A stretch of 64,000 nt of DNA. Source: Actinomadura latina NBRC 106108 (GTDB taxonomy: Bacteria > Actinomycetota > Actinomycetes > Streptosporangiales > Streptosporangiaceae). Positions 25,553 through 37,239 of the stretch are shown one piece after another. Each line of letters opens with the position of its first letter. The first letter of the stretch is position 1. The translations under genes and the position numbers were made by a program. The notes below the pieces were generated by a model that saw only the letters and a list, made by a program, of their open reading frames with translations, was not told the origin of the DNA and searched no databases. The DNA lies in the NCBI RefSeq assembly GCF_001552195.1, contig NZ_BCQS01000003.1, positions 558,001-622,000 of the forward strand. Direction: 5' to 3'.

Positions 25553-26950
25553 GTGCCTGGACGGGCCCGAGCCCTCGTGATCCTGTCGCTGTCCCTCCTT
25601 AACGTTTTCACCGTCACCGCCGGGCTGGCAGTGGCGAAACTCACACCCGACCGGCATCTGTCGCCGCAGCCGCCGAGCGTGGCGCCGCGCGACCTCGTGC
25701 GCGTCCCGGAGTCGGTCGTGATCCCGGCCGCCGATCCCGGTGCGGGCCGTCCGCCGAACCCGTCCGTCCTGGCTGGACGGCTGTCGGCGCTGATCGGCGG
25801 CCCGAAGGCGAAGATCAACGCGGTGGTGGTGGACGCGGAGACGCGGCGGCCCCTGTACGAGCTGCGGTCCGACCGGCCCGCCACCCCCGCCTCGACGACG
25901 AAACTGGCGACGTCGGTGGCGGCGCTGGCCTCAGTCGGACCCGCGCACCGGATCACCACTCAGATCGTGCGCGGCGCCGGAAGCGGGATCGTACTGGTCG
26001 GAGGCGGGGATCCTACCTTGACGGCCCTTCCGCCGCGGCCGGAGGCCCCGCATCCGCCCTATGCGTCGCTCCTGGATCTGGCCCGTCAGACGGCTGCCGC
26101 CCTAAAGGCGGCCGGTGTGGGCCAGGTGCGAGTGGACTACGACGTGTCCGCGTATCAGGGGCCGCGTACAGCCGCTGGATGGAAGCCCAACTACCTACCG
26201 GACGGTGAAGTCGCCCCTGTGACCGCGCTGACTGTGGACGAGGGACGGGTCTCGCCCTCGGATCCGTCGAAGAAGACTCGGGTTTCCGACCCGCCCGCCG
26301 CTGCGGCGAAGCAGTTCGCGCGTTTGCTCTCCAAGGAGGGGGTCAGCGCCAAGGCAGGGCGACGGACGGTGGCGCCGAAGGGGGCGGCGCAACTCGGTGC
26401 CGTCCAGTCACCGCCGATGTCCGCTCTGGTGGAGCATTTGCTGACCGAGAGCGACAACGACGTCGCCGAGGCGGTGGCTCGGCAGGTGGCCATCAAGCTG
26501 GGGCGTCCGCCGACGTTCGCGGGTGCGGCGCAGGGCGTCCGGCAGGTACTGGCCGGGCTCGGGGCGGCGGAGGGCGTTTCGGTCAACGATGGCAGCGGGC
26601 TGTCGCCACGCAACAGGATCTCGCCGATCGCGCTGGCCAGGATCGTTTCGCTCGCGTCGGGCGAGAAGCACCCGGAGTTGCGCTCGGTGATCACCGGTCT
26701 GCCCGTTGCGGGGTTCTCGGGAACGCTGAGCCCGCCGCGCTACACCGGTGCGTCCAGCCGGGCGGGTGCGGGGGTGGTGCGCGCCAAGACCGGCACTTTG
26801 GCGGGTGTCAGCACGCTGGCGGGCCTTGCCTATGACGCGGATGGCCGGCTGCTCGCGTTCGCCTTCATGGCGGGGGACGGGAAGGGATCGGTCGATCCGG
26901 GGAAGCTCGACCAGCTAGCGGCGGCCGTCGCCGGCTGCGGGTGCGGCTGA
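25553..26950 (+). CDS. dacB: D-alanyl-D-alanine carboxypeptidase/endopeptidase (PBP4, DacB type)
   Basis: The 465-residue protein has an N-terminal membrane or signal segment ([21 protein letters not shown]). The penicillin-binding domain shows SxxK in [10 protein letters not shown], SxN in ESDNDVAEA and KTG in [11 protein letters not shown]. It removes the terminal D-Ala from wall peptides or cuts cross-links outside the membrane. The GTG at 25553 is chosen because GGAGAGGGG precedes it at normal spacing; the frame is also open from TTG 25520. It is divergent from ppa. Confidence 0.93.
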   Translation: MPGRARALVILSLSLLNVFTVTAGLAVAKLTPDRHLSPQPPSVAPRDLVRVPESVVIPAADPGAGRPPNPSVLAGRLSALIGGPKAKINAVVVDAETRRPLYELRSDRPATPASTTKLATSVAALASVGPAHRITTQIVRGAGSGIVLVGGGDPTLTALPPRPEAPHPPYASLLDLARQTAAALKAAGVGQVRVDYDVSAYQGPRTAAGWKPNYLPDGEVAPVTALTVDEGRVSPSDPSKKTRVSDPPAAAAKQFARLLSKEGVSAKAGRRTVAPKGAAQLGAVQSPPMSALVEHLLTESDNDVAEAVARQVAIKLGRPPTFAGAAQGVRQVLAGLGAAEGVSVNDGSGLSPRNRISPIALARIVSLASGEKHPELRSVITGLPVAGFSGTLSPPRYTGASSRAGAGVVRAKTGTLAGVSTLAGLAYDADGRLLAFAFMAGDGKGSVDPGKLDQLAAAVAGCGCG

Positions 26951-27072
26951 CCTTCGGTTATCCACAGGATCCTGTTCTGCTGCCGTGGGGTGGTGGGGGG
27001 CGGGAGTGTGGAGGGGTACGGTCCGCCCCCGGGCGGGAGGGGCGTTTTGCCGGTCGCGTCTGGGTTGTTCCC

Positions 27073-27115
27073 TACGGGAGATAACGCGTGTGGCCGGGAT
27101 CGTACGGGAGATAAC
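27073..27115. promoter_or_regulatory. Direct repeat TACGGGAGATAAC x2 upstream of the DUF2342 gene
   Basis: The 13-mer TACGGGAGATAAC occurs at 27073-27085 and 27103-27115, exactly 30 bp apart (about three helical turns), roughly 70-115 bp upstream of the start at 27187. A small inverted repeat GTTC-GTT-GAAC follows at about 27125. The arrangement suggests a regulator binding site or the promoter, but no known factor is recognised. Confidence 0.5.
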
Positions 27116-27186
27116 CAGAACGGTTGTTCGTTGAACGACCTAGTAGGGGCGCCTCGGCGCCGTCTCCGAAACGTACGGTGGAGTAC

Positions 27187-28308
27187 ATGAGCGCCTCAAT
27201 GATCGACTGGAACGTGGCCGTGCAGGCCGGAACCCGGCTCGTCAGGCCGGGGCCGCAGGTCAGCTATGACGAGGCCCGTGAGGTCGTGAAGGAGTTGCGC
27301 GAGCTGTCGAAGGTCGCTCACGGACATGTGCGGGACTTCACCGGTATGGCCTCCGAGCTCGACCCGGACCCGGCGACGGTCGTGGACCGGCCCGGCTGGA
27401 TCCGCGCGAACATCGACGGTTTCCGGGTGGTGCTCGAACCGCTCATGGAGCAGATGACCGAACGGCGTGGCCCCGGCGCGCTCGGCGGTGCGGGGAACGT
27501 GGTCGTGCAGGCGGTCGGTTCCCGCGTGACCGGTATGCAGGTGGGCGCGATCCTTGCCTACATGGCGAGCCGTGTCCTGGGGCAGTACGAGCTGTTCCTG
27601 CCGCCGGACCCGACAGGGCGTGCTGCTACCGGACGGCTGACACTGGTGGCGCCCAACATCGTGCATGTCGAGCAGGAGTTGGGTGTCGAGGCGCGCGACT
27701 TCCGCCTCTGGGTGTGCCTGCACGAGGAGACGCACCGCGCCCAGTTCACCGGTGTTCCCTGGCTGCGGGAGTACGTCCAGGACCAGATGACGAAGTTCCT
27801 GCTCGCGTCGGACCTCGACCCGGGTGCGATGCTGGACCGCATCCGGGACGCGGCCGAGGCCGTGGCGGACGCGGTGCGCGGCGGTGACGCCAACCTCATC
27901 GACGCGATCCAGAGCCCGGAGCAGCGCGAGATCCTCGACCGGCTCACCGCGGTGATGACCCTGGTCGAAGGGCACGGCGACTATGTGATGGACGCGGTCG
28001 GGCCGGAGGTCGTGCCGTCCGTCCAGCACATCCGGTCGCGTTTCCAGGGACGGCGTGAGGGCGGCAGCAAGCTCGACAAGACGATCCGGCGTCTGCTCGG
28101 CATCGACCTGAAGATGAAGCAGTACGCGGAAGGGTCCCGGTTCGTCCGGCGGGTCGTCGCCGAAGTGGGCATGAGCGGTTTCAACCAGGTCTGGGAGTCC
28201 CCGGAGGCGCTCCCCACGCACGACGAGATCAAGGAGCCCGCGCTGTGGATCGCCCGTGTCGTCGGCCCCAAGGCCATCGATACGCCGCCCACGGCCAACG
28301 AGGCCTGA
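27187..28308 (+). CDS. Zinc-dependent metalloprotease-like protein, DUF2342 family
   Basis: This 373-residue protein has the DUF2342 pattern: [14 protein letters not shown] at the start, the zincin motif HEETH in [13 protein letters not shown], and a later [13 protein letters not shown] that supplies the further metal ligand. It has no signal peptide, so it is likely cytoplasmic. The family is widespread in actinobacteria and often sits, as here, between a PBP4-type gene and tilS. Older annotation links some members to coenzyme F420 biosynthesis, but the substrate is not known. The ATG at 27187 follows GGAG at short spacing. Confidence 0.88.
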   Translation: MSASMIDWNVAVQAGTRLVRPGPQVSYDEAREVVKELRELSKVAHGHVRDFTGMASELDPDPATVVDRPGWIRANIDGFRVVLEPLMEQMTERRGPGALGGAGNVVVQAVGSRVTGMQVGAILAYMASRVLGQYELFLPPDPTGRAATGRLTLVAPNIVHVEQELGVEARDFRLWVCLHEETHRAQFTGVPWLREYVQDQMTKFLLASDLDPGAMLDRIRDAAEAVADAVRGGDANLIDAIQSPEQREILDRLTAVMTLVEGHGDYVMDAVGPEVVPSVQHIRSRFQGRREGGSKLDKTIRRLLGIDLKMKQYAEGSRFVRRVVAEVGMSGFNQVWESPEALPTHDEIKEPALWIARVVGPKAIDTPPTANEA

Positions 28309-28369
28309 ATCTCCACGGAGCCTGAGCCGGGAGACCTGTAGGGCCTCGTGGGGTGGTAGACGTTTCACC

Positions 28370-29365
28370 ATGGGGCCTGATCCGGCAGTGGCGTCGGTAC
28401 GTCTCGCGGTGCGGAGGGCACTCGCCGATCTGCCCGGAGGCAGGACGGCGCTGGTCGCGTGCAGTGGCGGCGCTGACTCCCTTGCGCTCGCCGGCGCGCT
28501 CGCCTTCGAGGCGCCCAGAGCGGGACGTCCCGCAGGCGGCGTCACCATCGACCACGGCCTACAGGACGGTTCGGATGCGCGGGCCGACGCCGTAGTCCGG
28601 ACCATGGCTGGCCTTGGGCTCGACCCAGCCGGATCCATCGCGGTCACCGTCGATGGGCCGGGAGGGCCCGAGAACGCCGCCCGCGACGCCCGCTACAAGG
28701 CGCTGGACGGGGCCGCTCAGCGACTGGGTGCCGCAGCCGTCCTCCTAGGCCACACCCAGGACGACCAAGCCGAGACCGTCCTACTTGGGCTGGCGCGTGG
28801 TTCCGGTGCTCGATCGCTGTCGGGCATGCCCTCCGAGTTCACACGGCAGGACGTCCGCTATCTGAGGCCCCTGCTGGGGCTCGACCGCGCCACCACACGC
28901 AGAGCCTGCGAGGCGATGGGCCTCGAACCGTGGGATGACCCTCACAACGTCGATCCCGCCTACGCGCGTGTGCGCGTGCGGCACCAGGCCCTCCCCGCCC
29001 TGGAGAAGGCTCTCGGGCCCGGAGTGGCTGAGGCGCTGGCGCGAACGGCCAGGATGCTTCGAGACGACGCAGAGGCCCTGGACGACCTGGCGGCCCGCTC
29101 CTACGCCACCCTGGAGGCCCCTGAGGACGGCTACCGCGTCGCGGTCCGCTTGGAGGGGCTCGAAAAGCTGCCCAGAGCCGTCCGCACGAGGGTCTTGCGG
29201 ATGGCCGCGGTGAGGGCCGGCAGCCCACCGGGTACGCTCGCGGCGGTCCATGTCGATGCGGTGGACCGGCTGGTCACGGCCTGGCACGGTCAGCGGCACG
29301 TGGATCTGCCCGGCGGGCTACGCGCCTTCCGGCGGTATGGGAAGCTGCTGTTCGGCCCGGTATGA
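28370..29365 (+). CDS. tilS: tRNA(Ile)-lysidine synthase
   Basis: This 331-residue N-type PP-loop ATPase has the nucleotide motif [16 protein letters not shown], followed by [22 protein letters not shown] and the [12 protein letters not shown] region. It attaches lysine to C34 of the CAU tRNA so that it reads AUA and is charged with Ile. The protein is short, lacking the large C-terminal domain of E. coli TilS, which is normal in actinobacteria. It is followed by hpt and ftsH, a conserved order. Confidence 0.94.
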   Translation: MGPDPAVASVRLAVRRALADLPGGRTALVACSGGADSLALAGALAFEAPRAGRPAGGVTIDHGLQDGSDARADAVVRTMAGLGLDPAGSIAVTVDGPGGPENAARDARYKALDGAAQRLGAAAVLLGHTQDDQAETVLLGLARGSGARSLSGMPSEFTRQDVRYLRPLLGLDRATTRRACEAMGLEPWDDPHNVDPAYARVRVRHQALPALEKALGPGVAEALARTARMLRDDAEALDDLAARSYATLEAPEDGYRVAVRLEGLEKLPRAVRTRVLRMAAVRAGSPPGTLAAVHVDAVDRLVTAWHGQRHVDLPGGLRAFRRYGKLLFGPV

Positions 29366-29493
29366 CCTCGCGGCGTGTGCGAAACGTCACGCGGCGCGTC
29401 TGCCGTGCGCACCGCTTACACGGCGCGTGCGGCGGTGTCCGTCCTGCGTCCGTCCCACCGGACGGGCGAGAACTGAGCGATGAGGGTGGGGTT

Positions 29494-30057
29494 GTGGACG
29501 AGAAGGACCTGGGCGCCGACCTGGCGAAGGTACTGATCCCCGAGGACGATCTGCAGGCCAAGGTGCGGGAGCTCGCCGGGCAGATCGACGCCGACTACGC
29601 CGGCAAGGACCTGCTGCTCGTCGGGGTCCTCAAGGGCGCCGTCATGATCATGGCGGATCTCGCGCGGGCGCTGCACTCGCCCGCATCGATGGACTGGATG
29701 GCGGTGTCCTCCTACGGCTCGGGCACTAAGTCGTCCGGCGTCGTGCGAATCCTCAAGGACCTCGACACTGACATCCTCGACCGGCACGTCCTGATCGTGG
29801 AGGACATCGTCGACTCCGGCCTGACCCTGTCGTGGCTGGTCAGCAACCTGCGTTCGCGTGACCCCGCCTCCCTGGAGATCTGCGCGCTGCTGCGCAAGCC
29901 GGAGGCGGTCACGACCGACATCGACGTGAAGTACATCGGATTCGACATCCCCAACGAGTTCGTCATCGGGTACGGGCTCGACTATGCGGAGAAGTACCGG
30001 AACCTGCCGTTCGTGGGGACGCTCGCCCCGCACGTCTACGGCGGTGACGGGTCCTGA
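29494..30057 (+). CDS. hpt: Hypoxanthine phosphoribosyltransferase
   Basis: The 187-residue enzyme salvages hypoxanthine/guanine to IMP/GMP. The PRPP-binding motif is [17 protein letters not shown], and [19 protein letters not shown] and [20 protein letters not shown] are typical. The GTG at 29494 follows GAGGG at a suitable distance and gives the usual length; longer frames reaching 29362 add unconserved residues. Confidence 0.95.
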   Translation: MDEKDLGADLAKVLIPEDDLQAKVRELAGQIDADYAGKDLLLVGVLKGAVMIMADLARALHSPASMDWMAVSSYGSGTKSSGVVRILKDLDTDILDRHVLIVEDIVDSGLTLSWLVSNLRSRDPASLEICALLRKPEAVTTDIDVKYIGFDIPNEFVIGYGLDYAEKYRNLPFVGTLAPHVYGGDGS

Positions 30058-30395
30058 CCCTCCGCCCGGGGCCGGGCTGGTCAGAGACTCGCAAGTCGGC
30101 CCAGGGAACAAGGAACCGTGACGAATCGTTGCAAGGATCGTTGACGGGTATATGGAAGGGATGCGGGAGAACGGCGTCGGCTGCGTCTCCTGCGCCTGCG
30201 GTGTACCGTCGGTGTCCCGGACCTGGGTTCGGGGAGCCATATGAGGGAAGCCGCCAGGGTGGGTCCGAAGCCCCGGGCGACGGGCCTTTCGTTGGACGCA
30301 TTGTTGGTCGCAGTGGCGCTCGTCCCCCCGGGACGGGCGGGGATCGCACACAGACGTTGTCAGGAGGGACGGGCCCCCTAGGGGTAACCGGATAA
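30058..30395. other. Intergenic leader between hpt and ftsH
   Basis: 338 bp with no credible gene. A near-perfect hairpin (GCTCGTCCC-CCC-GGGACGGGC, one mismatch, 30318-30338) lies about 60 bp before ftsH and could be a terminator or attenuator. The ftsH promoter must lie in this stretch or in the leader. Confidence 0.5.
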
Positions 30396-32399
<2,004 letters not shown>

Positions 32400-32431
32400 C
32401 CGTCTTGGCGATTCCGTACGACGAGGCGCCG

Positions 32432-33037
32432 ATGTCGAATGACCCGCCGGGCGAGACCCTGCACGGCGGGCATTTCGACCATGCGCGTATCGAGAAGGCG
32501 GTGCGCGAGATCCTGATCGGCATCGGGGAGGACCCCGACCGGAACGGGTTGCGCGACACCCCGGCGAGGGTGGCGCGCGCGTACGCCGAACAGTTCGCCG
32601 GCCTCCGGCAGACGCCGGAGGACGCGCTCACCACGGTGTTCGACGCCGACCATGAAGAGATGGTCCTGGTGAAGGACATCGAGGTCTACTCCGTCTGCGA
32701 ACACCACCTGGTGCCCTTCCACGGGGTGGCCCACGTGGGGTACACGCCCAACAAGAAGGGCCAGATCACCGGTCTGTCGAAACTGGCCCGGCTGGTGGAC
32801 GTGTACGCCCGCCGGCCGCAGGTGCAGGAGCGGCTGACGAGCCAGGTCGCGGACGCGATGATGAGCGTGCTGGAGCCGCGCGGCGCGATCGTGGTGATCG
32901 AGGCGGAGCATCTGTGCATGACGATGCGCGGTGTGCGGAAGCCGGGCGCGAAGACGGTGACGTCGGCGGTGCGCGGTGACTTCCGCGATCACGCCGAGAC
33001 CCGGTCCGAGGCGATGAGCCTCATCCTGGGCCGCTAG
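32432..33037 (+). CDS. folE: GTP cyclohydrolase I
   Basis: The 201-residue enzyme catalyses the first step of folate synthesis, GTP to dihydroneopterin triphosphate. Zinc/active-site residues are in [12 protein letters not shown] and [12 protein letters not shown]. The ATG at 32432 gives the usual length and has GAGG 5 nt upstream; an in-frame TTG at 32405, 5 bp after ftsH, would add nine residues. It is probably cotranscribed with ftsH and ends at a terminator. Confidence 0.96.
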   Translation: MSNDPPGETLHGGHFDHARIEKAVREILIGIGEDPDRNGLRDTPARVARAYAEQFAGLRQTPEDALTTVFDADHEEMVLVKDIEVYSVCEHHLVPFHGVAHVGYTPNKKGQITGLSKLARLVDVYARRPQVQERLTSQVADAMMSVLEPRGAIVVIEAEHLCMTMRGVRKPGAKTVTSAVRGDFRDHAETRSEAMSLILGR

Positions 33038-33075
33038 CGCCCGTCCGCCCTTCCCTCGGAGCCCCTGACCGTCTG

Positions 33076-33106
33076 AACGGGCCTCAGCGTCGCGCTGAGG
33101 CCCGTT
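33076..33106 (+). terminator. Terminator after folE
   Basis: A perfect 14-bp stem, AACGGGCCTCAGCG / CGCTGAGGCCCGTT, with a 3-nt loop lies 38 bp after the folE stop and is followed by a T-rich stretch. It separates folE from the folP operon. Confidence 0.88.
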
Positions 33107-33195
33107 CTGCTGTTTCGCGAGCGGCGGGACGGGCGTGATCGGCCCGTCGAGGCGGCGCGTTGAGAGCCTGCCTCCAAGGCATAGGGTTGGGTGAC

Positions 33196-34119
33196 ATGAC
33201 CAATGCCGTAGTTCGGGGGCTGCCCGCGCCAGGGCGCTGCCTCGTCATGGGCGTGGTCAACGTGACTCCGGACTCCTTCTCGGACGGCGGAGCCTGGTTC
33301 GATCCCGAGAAGGCCATCCGTCATGGGCTGGACCTTGTCGCGGAGGGCGCCGACATCGTCGACGTGGGCGGCGAGTCCACGCGGCCGGGCGCGCAGCGTG
33401 TGTCGCGGGACGAGGAACTGCGCCGAGTGGTCCCCGTCATAGAGGCGCTCAGTGCCGAGAATGTTCCGGTCAGCGTCGACACCATGCGCGCTGAGGTGGC
33501 TGAAGCCGCCGTCGGCGTGGGCGCCCGGTTGGTGAACGACGTCAGCGGCGGCTTGGCCGATCCGGACATGCCCCGGGTGGTCGCAGCGGCAGGCGTTCCC
33601 TACGTGGTCATGCATTGGCGTGGCCACAGTCATGACATGCAGACCCGCGCCGTATACGCGGATGTCGTCCGCGAAGTGCGCGACGAGCTTCTGCAGAGGG
33701 TCGATGCCGTCCTGCAGGAGGGCGTCGACCCATCGATGATCGTGCTCGACCCTGGGCTGGGTTTCGCGAAGAGCCCGAAGGCCGGCCACAACTGGGCGCT
33801 CCTGGCGCGGCTCGGCGAGCTGACCGCGACCGGGTACCCGGTGCTGGTCGGGGCTTCACGCAAGAGCTTCCTCACGAAATTGCTAGCCGATCCCGACGGA
33901 ACACCCCGTGCGTTCGCCGAATGTGATGACGCCACCGTGGCCACCACGTCCTTGGCCGCGGCGGCAGGGGCGTGGTGCGTGCGGGTCCACCGCGTCCGTC
34001 CCAACGCGGACGCGGTGCGGGTGGCGGCCGCCATCAGCGCGGCCCGTCCGTCCGATGACGAGACCTCAGAACCGGCCGCGGCGGACGGTCGCGCCCAGCA
34101 AGGGGGACACCGCCTATGA
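33196..34119 (+). CDS. folP: Dihydropteroate synthase
   Basis: The 307-residue TIM-barrel enzyme joins p-aminobenzoate to the pterin; it is the sulfonamide target. Hallmarks are NVTPDSFSDGG, DVGGESTRPGA, the MHWRG region and GASRKSFL. It heads a run of five genes (folP, an NTF2-like gene, folB, folK, a DUF3180 gene) in which every junction is an ATGA overlap, so they are translated as one unit. Confidence 0.96.
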   Translation: MTNAVVRGLPAPGRCLVMGVVNVTPDSFSDGGAWFDPEKAIRHGLDLVAEGADIVDVGGESTRPGAQRVSRDEELRRVVPVIEALSAENVPVSVDTMRAEVAEAAVGVGARLVNDVSGGLADPDMPRVVAAAGVPYVVMHWRGHSHDMQTRAVYADVVREVRDELLQRVDAVLQEGVDPSMIVLDPGLGFAKSPKAGHNWALLARLGELTATGYPVLVGASRKSFLTKLLADPDGTPRAFAECDDATVATTSLAAAAGAWCVRVHRVRPNADAVRVAAAISAARPSDDETSEPAAADGRAQQGGHRL

Positions 34120-34553
34120 GCCGTGCCGTCAACCGCGCCGACGTGGACGAGGTCCACGCCGAGTTCTACGCCGCGTTCGAGGCCGGTGACTTCGACCGGA
34201 TGTCGGCGGTGTGGGCGGACGGCCCCTACGCCTCCGGTGTCTCGTGCGTGCATCCCGGCTGGACGATGCTCCGTGGACGCGACGAGGTGCTGCGGTCGTG
34301 GGCGCTCATCATGGCCAACACGACCTACATCCAGTTCGTGCTCACCGACGTCGAGACGGACGTGTACGGGGATCACGCCGTGGTGACGTGCAAGGAGAAC
34401 GTCCTCACCGCCGATGAGGACACCGAGGCCGGGTTTCTCGCCGGAGGAAGCATCGTGGCCACGAACGTGTTCGTAAGGGCGGACGGGGAGTGGCGGCTCC
34501 TGCTCCACCATGGGTCACCCGTCCTCAACGTCGTGGATGCAGAGGAAGAATGA
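34116..34553 (+). CDS. NTF2/SnoaL-like protein embedded in the folate operon
   Basis: This 145-residue protein has the cone-shaped alpha+beta pattern of NTF2-like proteins: an N-terminal helix VDEVHAEFYAAFEAGDFDRMSAVW, then HPGWTMLRGRDEVLRSW, and a terminal beta sheet ending WRLLLHHGSPV. A pocket with His and Asp residues is likely. It overlaps folP upstream and folB downstream by 4 nt each. No reaction is established. Its place in the operon suggests a pterin-related role, for example removal of phosphates from dihydroneopterin triphosphate, for which no gene is visible here; that is speculation. Confidence 0.85.
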   Translation: MSRAVNRADVDEVHAEFYAAFEAGDFDRMSAVWADGPYASGVSCVHPGWTMLRGRDEVLRSWALIMANTTYIQFVLTDVETDVYGDHAVVTCKENVLTADEDTEAGFLAGGSIVATNVFVRADGEWRLLLHHGSPVLNVVDAEEE

Positions 34554-34915
34554 GTCTCGACCGCATCGAGCTGCGCGGCCTCCGGGCGCGGGGACGCCAC
34601 GGATGCCTGCCCGCCGAGCGTGAGCTCGGCCAGGAGTTCGTGGTGGACGCCTTCCTCGGCCTCGACACCCGCCCCGCCGCCGCCGGGGACGACCTCTCGC
34701 GTACCGTCGACTATGGGACGCTCGCCGACCGCCTGGTAGCGGCCGTCGAGGGCGAGCCCGTCAATCTGATCGAAACGCTGGCCGATCGGCTGGCGACTAT
34801 ATGTCTGGAAGATAGGGCGGTGTCCGAGGTGGAGATCACCGTTCACAAGCCGAGCGCCCCCGTGCCGCACCCCTTCACGGACGTCGCCGTGAAGATCAGG
34901 AGGAGTCGCCCATGA
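34550..34915 (+). CDS. folB: Dihydroneopterin aldolase
   Basis: This 121-residue protein has the family opening IELRGLRARGRHGCLPAERELGQEFVVD, with the conserved pterin-binding Glu later in NLIETLADRLA, and the catalytic Lys in ITVHKPSAPVP. It cleaves dihydroneopterin to 6-hydroxymethyl-dihydropterin. It overlaps both neighbours by 4 nt. Confidence 0.95.
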   Translation: MSLDRIELRGLRARGRHGCLPAERELGQEFVVDAFLGLDTRPAAAGDDLSRTVDYGTLADRLVAAVEGEPVNLIETLADRLATICLEDRAVSEVEITVHKPSAPVPHPFTDVAVKIRRSRP

Positions 34916-35499
34916 CAGCGTCCGACCGCATGCCCGACCGCACCGCCACCGGCGGGCACATGCTGGTCCAGCACCGTGTCGTGTTCTCGATCGGCAGCAA
35001 CCTCGGGGATCGGATGGACAACATCCAGGAGGCGGTCGACACGCTCTTCGACGCGCCGGGGCTGAGCTTCGTAGCGTTCTCTCCCGTTTACGAGACCACG
35101 CCCTTCGCGCCGCCCGGCGAGACCATCCCCGAGCAGGGCGACTTCCTCAACGTCGTGCTGGTGGCCGACACGCGGCTGCCGCCGGAGAACCTGCTCGAAC
35201 GCGTCCTGAACATCGAGAACTCCATGCGCCGGGAACGCGAGGTCCGCTGGGGGCCCCGCACCCTGGACATCGACATCGTCGTGTTCGGTGACATCTCGTC
35301 CGACGACCCAGACCTCACGCTCCCGCACCCCCGCGCGCACGAGCGCGCGTTCGTGCTCGTCCCATGGGCCGACATCGAGCCGGACGTGCTGCTTGCCGGG
35401 CACGGCCGCGTCGGTGACCTGGCGCAGGCGAAACAGTCCGAGGGTGGCCCGTCGGTCGTTCGCCGGCGGGAGGACCTGTCCCTGCAGCAGCCTGCATGA
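34912..35499 (+). CDS. folK: 6-hydroxymethyl-dihydropterin pyrophosphokinase
   Basis: This 195-residue enzyme has the ATP/pterin motifs SIGSNLGDRMDNI, PVYETTPF and RWGPRTLDIDIV with the two metal-binding Asp residues, followed by LPHPRAHERAFVL. It activates the pterin for FolP. The first ~22 residues before the conserved core are unusual and may be partly mis-assigned, but the ATGA overlap with folB supports this start. Confidence 0.95.
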   Translation: MTASDRMPDRTATGGHMLVQHRVVFSIGSNLGDRMDNIQEAVDTLFDAPGLSFVAFSPVYETTPFAPPGETIPEQGDFLNVVLVADTRLPPENLLERVLNIENSMRREREVRWGPRTLDIDIVVFGDISSDDPDLTLPHPRAHERAFVLVPWADIEPDVLLAGHGRVGDLAQAKQSEGGPSVVRRREDLSLQQPA

Positions 35500-36002
35500 A
35501 GCCGTCCCGCCCGCTGTTCCTCGCCGCACTGGTGGTCGTCGTCGCGGTGGTCACCTGGGCGGTGCTGCGTTCCGCCTACGTCTCGTTGCCGCCCCTCCCG
35601 TGGACGGCGGTGCCGACGATGCTGCTGCTGGCCCTCGGTGAGGCCTTCAGCGGCTGGAACGTGCTGCGCCGCCTGCGCCGCAAGCCCGACAAGTCCCGCG
35701 TGCCGGAGGCCGGCCGGAAGTCGCCGAAGCCGATCGAGCCCATGGCGGTGGCGCGGCTGGCCGCCCTGGGCAAGGCGAGCGCGCACACCGCCGCCCTGAT
35801 CGCGGGCGTGTTCGGCGGGTTCGCCGTGAACCTCGCGTCCCAGCTCGACAAGCCGACGCCCCGGCACGACTTCTTCGTCAGCGGCGGCACGTTCCTCGCC
35901 GCCGTGGTCCTGGTGGCCGCGGCGTTCTTCCTGGAGTACGCGTGCCGTGTGCCCAAGGACCCGGACGAAGAGGAACGCGACCGCCGCGCCTCCCGCGCCT
36001 AG
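35496..36002 (+). CDS. DUF3180 membrane protein
   Basis: This 168-residue protein has four hydrophobic segments (about 6-24, 33-49, 97-117 and 129-150) and a charged C-terminal tail. It is the conserved membrane protein that commonly follows folK in actinobacteria. No catalytic motif is seen and the role is unknown. It is the last gene of the coupled run and lies 9 bp from the end of the convergent nuoD. Confidence 0.88.
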   Translation: MKPSRPLFLAALVVVVAVVTWAVLRSAYVSLPPLPWTAVPTMLLLALGEAFSGWNVLRRLRRKPDKSRVPEAGRKSPKPIEPMAVARLAALGKASAHTAALIAGVFGGFAVNLASQLDKPTPRHDFFVSGGTFLAAVVLVAAAFFLEYACRVPKDPDEEERDRRASRA

Positions 36003-36011
36003 GGGCGGCGG

Positions 36012-37160
36012 TCATTTGTCGATGTCGCCGACGACGAAGAACATCGAGCCGAGGATGGCGATCATGTCGGCGACCAGGTTGCCCGGCAGCAGTTCCGCGA
36101 GGACCTGGATGTTGTTGAAGGACGCGGACCGCAGTTTCATCCGCCACGGGGTCTTCTCCCCGCGCGACACGAGGTAGTAGCCGTTGATGCCCAGCGGGTT
36201 CTCCGTCCAGGCATAGGTGTGGCCCTCCGGGACCTTCAGGACCTTCGGCAGACGCTGGTTGATCGGGCCGGGCGGGAGTTCCGCGAGGCGCTCCAGGCAG
36301 GCGTCGGCGAGATCGAGGGACGCGTGCACCTGGTCGAGGAGGCATTCGAAGCGGGCCAGGCAGTCGCCCTCCGCGCGGGTGACCACACGGACGTCGAGGT
36401 CGCCGTAGGCGAGATACGGTTCGTCCCGGCGCAGGTCGAAGTCCACACCGGACGCACGTGCGATGGGCCCCGAGACCCCGTACTGGAGGATCTGCTCCCG
36501 GGTCAGGACACCGACGCCTCGCGTGCGCGCGCGGAAGATCTCGTTGCCCATGATGATGTCGTCGATGTCGCCCATGCGGGAACGGACCTCGGAGACGGCC
36601 GTCCGCGCGCGCGCCGTCCAACCGGCGGGAAGCTCGTCCTTCAGCCCGCCGACCCGGTTGAACATGTAGTGCATGCGTCCGCCGGAGATCTCCTCCATCA
36701 CCCGCTGCACTGCCTCGCGCTCACGGAACGCGTAGAAGATCGGTGTGATGGCTCCGACCTCCAGCGGATAGGAACCGAGGAACATCAGATGGTTGAGGAT
36801 GCGGTTCAGCTCGGCCAGGAGGGTCCGCGCCCATACGGCGCGTGCCGGGACCTCCATGCCGAGCATCCGCTCCACGGCGAGGACGACGCCGAGCTCGCTG
36901 GAGAACGCCGACAGCCAGTCGTGCCGGTTCGCCAGGACGATGATCTGCCGGAAGTCCCGGACCTCGAAGAGCTTCTCCGCTCCCCGGTGCATATAGCCGA
37001 CGATGGGCTCGGCGGCCGAGATGCGTTCACCGTCCAGCGTCAGTTTCAGCCGGAGCACGCCGTGCGTGGACGGGTGCTGCGGGCCGATGTTGAGGGTCAT
37101 GTCCTCGGTGGCGAGCTCCTTGGCGCCCGCACCGATCCCGACGATCCGTTCGGTGGTCAT
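36012..37160 (-). CDS. nuoD: NADH-quinone oxidoreductase subunit D, stand-alone copy
   Basis: The 382-residue protein matches the 49-kDa (NuoD) subunit: [35 protein letters not shown], and the C-terminal [11 protein letters not shown] ending typical of functional subunits. It contributes to the quinone site of complex I. No other nuo gene is present in the window, so this is a detached copy; streptomycetes also carry a second nuoD near the ftsH-fol cluster (from memory). The GGAGG before the ATG is well placed. Confidence 0.93.
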   Translation of the reverse strand: MTTERIVGIGAGAKELATEDMTLNIGPQHPSTHGVLRLKLTLDGERISAAEPIVGYMHRGAEKLFEVRDFRQIIVLANRHDWLSAFSSELGVVLAVERMLGMEVPARAVWARTLLAELNRILNHLMFLGSYPLEVGAITPIFYAFREREAVQRVMEEISGGRMHYMFNRVGGLKDELPAGWTARARTAVSEVRSRMGDIDDIIMGNEIFRARTRGVGVLTREQILQYGVSGPIARASGVDFDLRRDEPYLAYGDLDVRVVTRAEGDCLARFECLLDQVHASLDLADACLERLAELPPGPINQRLPKVLKVPEGHTYAWTENPLGINGYYLVSRGEKTPWRMKLRSASFNNIQVLAELLPGNLVADMIAILGSMFFVVGDIDK

Positions 37161-37239
37161 GGTCGCGCCTCCGCCGCTCCGATCACCGCTTCATGGTCCC
37201 ATGGCGAGCGGTACTCGTTTTCCGGTTGACTAGGGGTCA

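Noticed and set aside
26958..26966. Replication origin indicated by TTATCCACA
   Set aside because: A single DnaA-box-like site with no dnaA, dnaN, box cluster or AT-rich unwinding element.
30129..30395. A small gene between hpt and ftsH
   Set aside because: Gly/Pro-rich composition, no ribosome site and no domain; more likely the ftsH leader.
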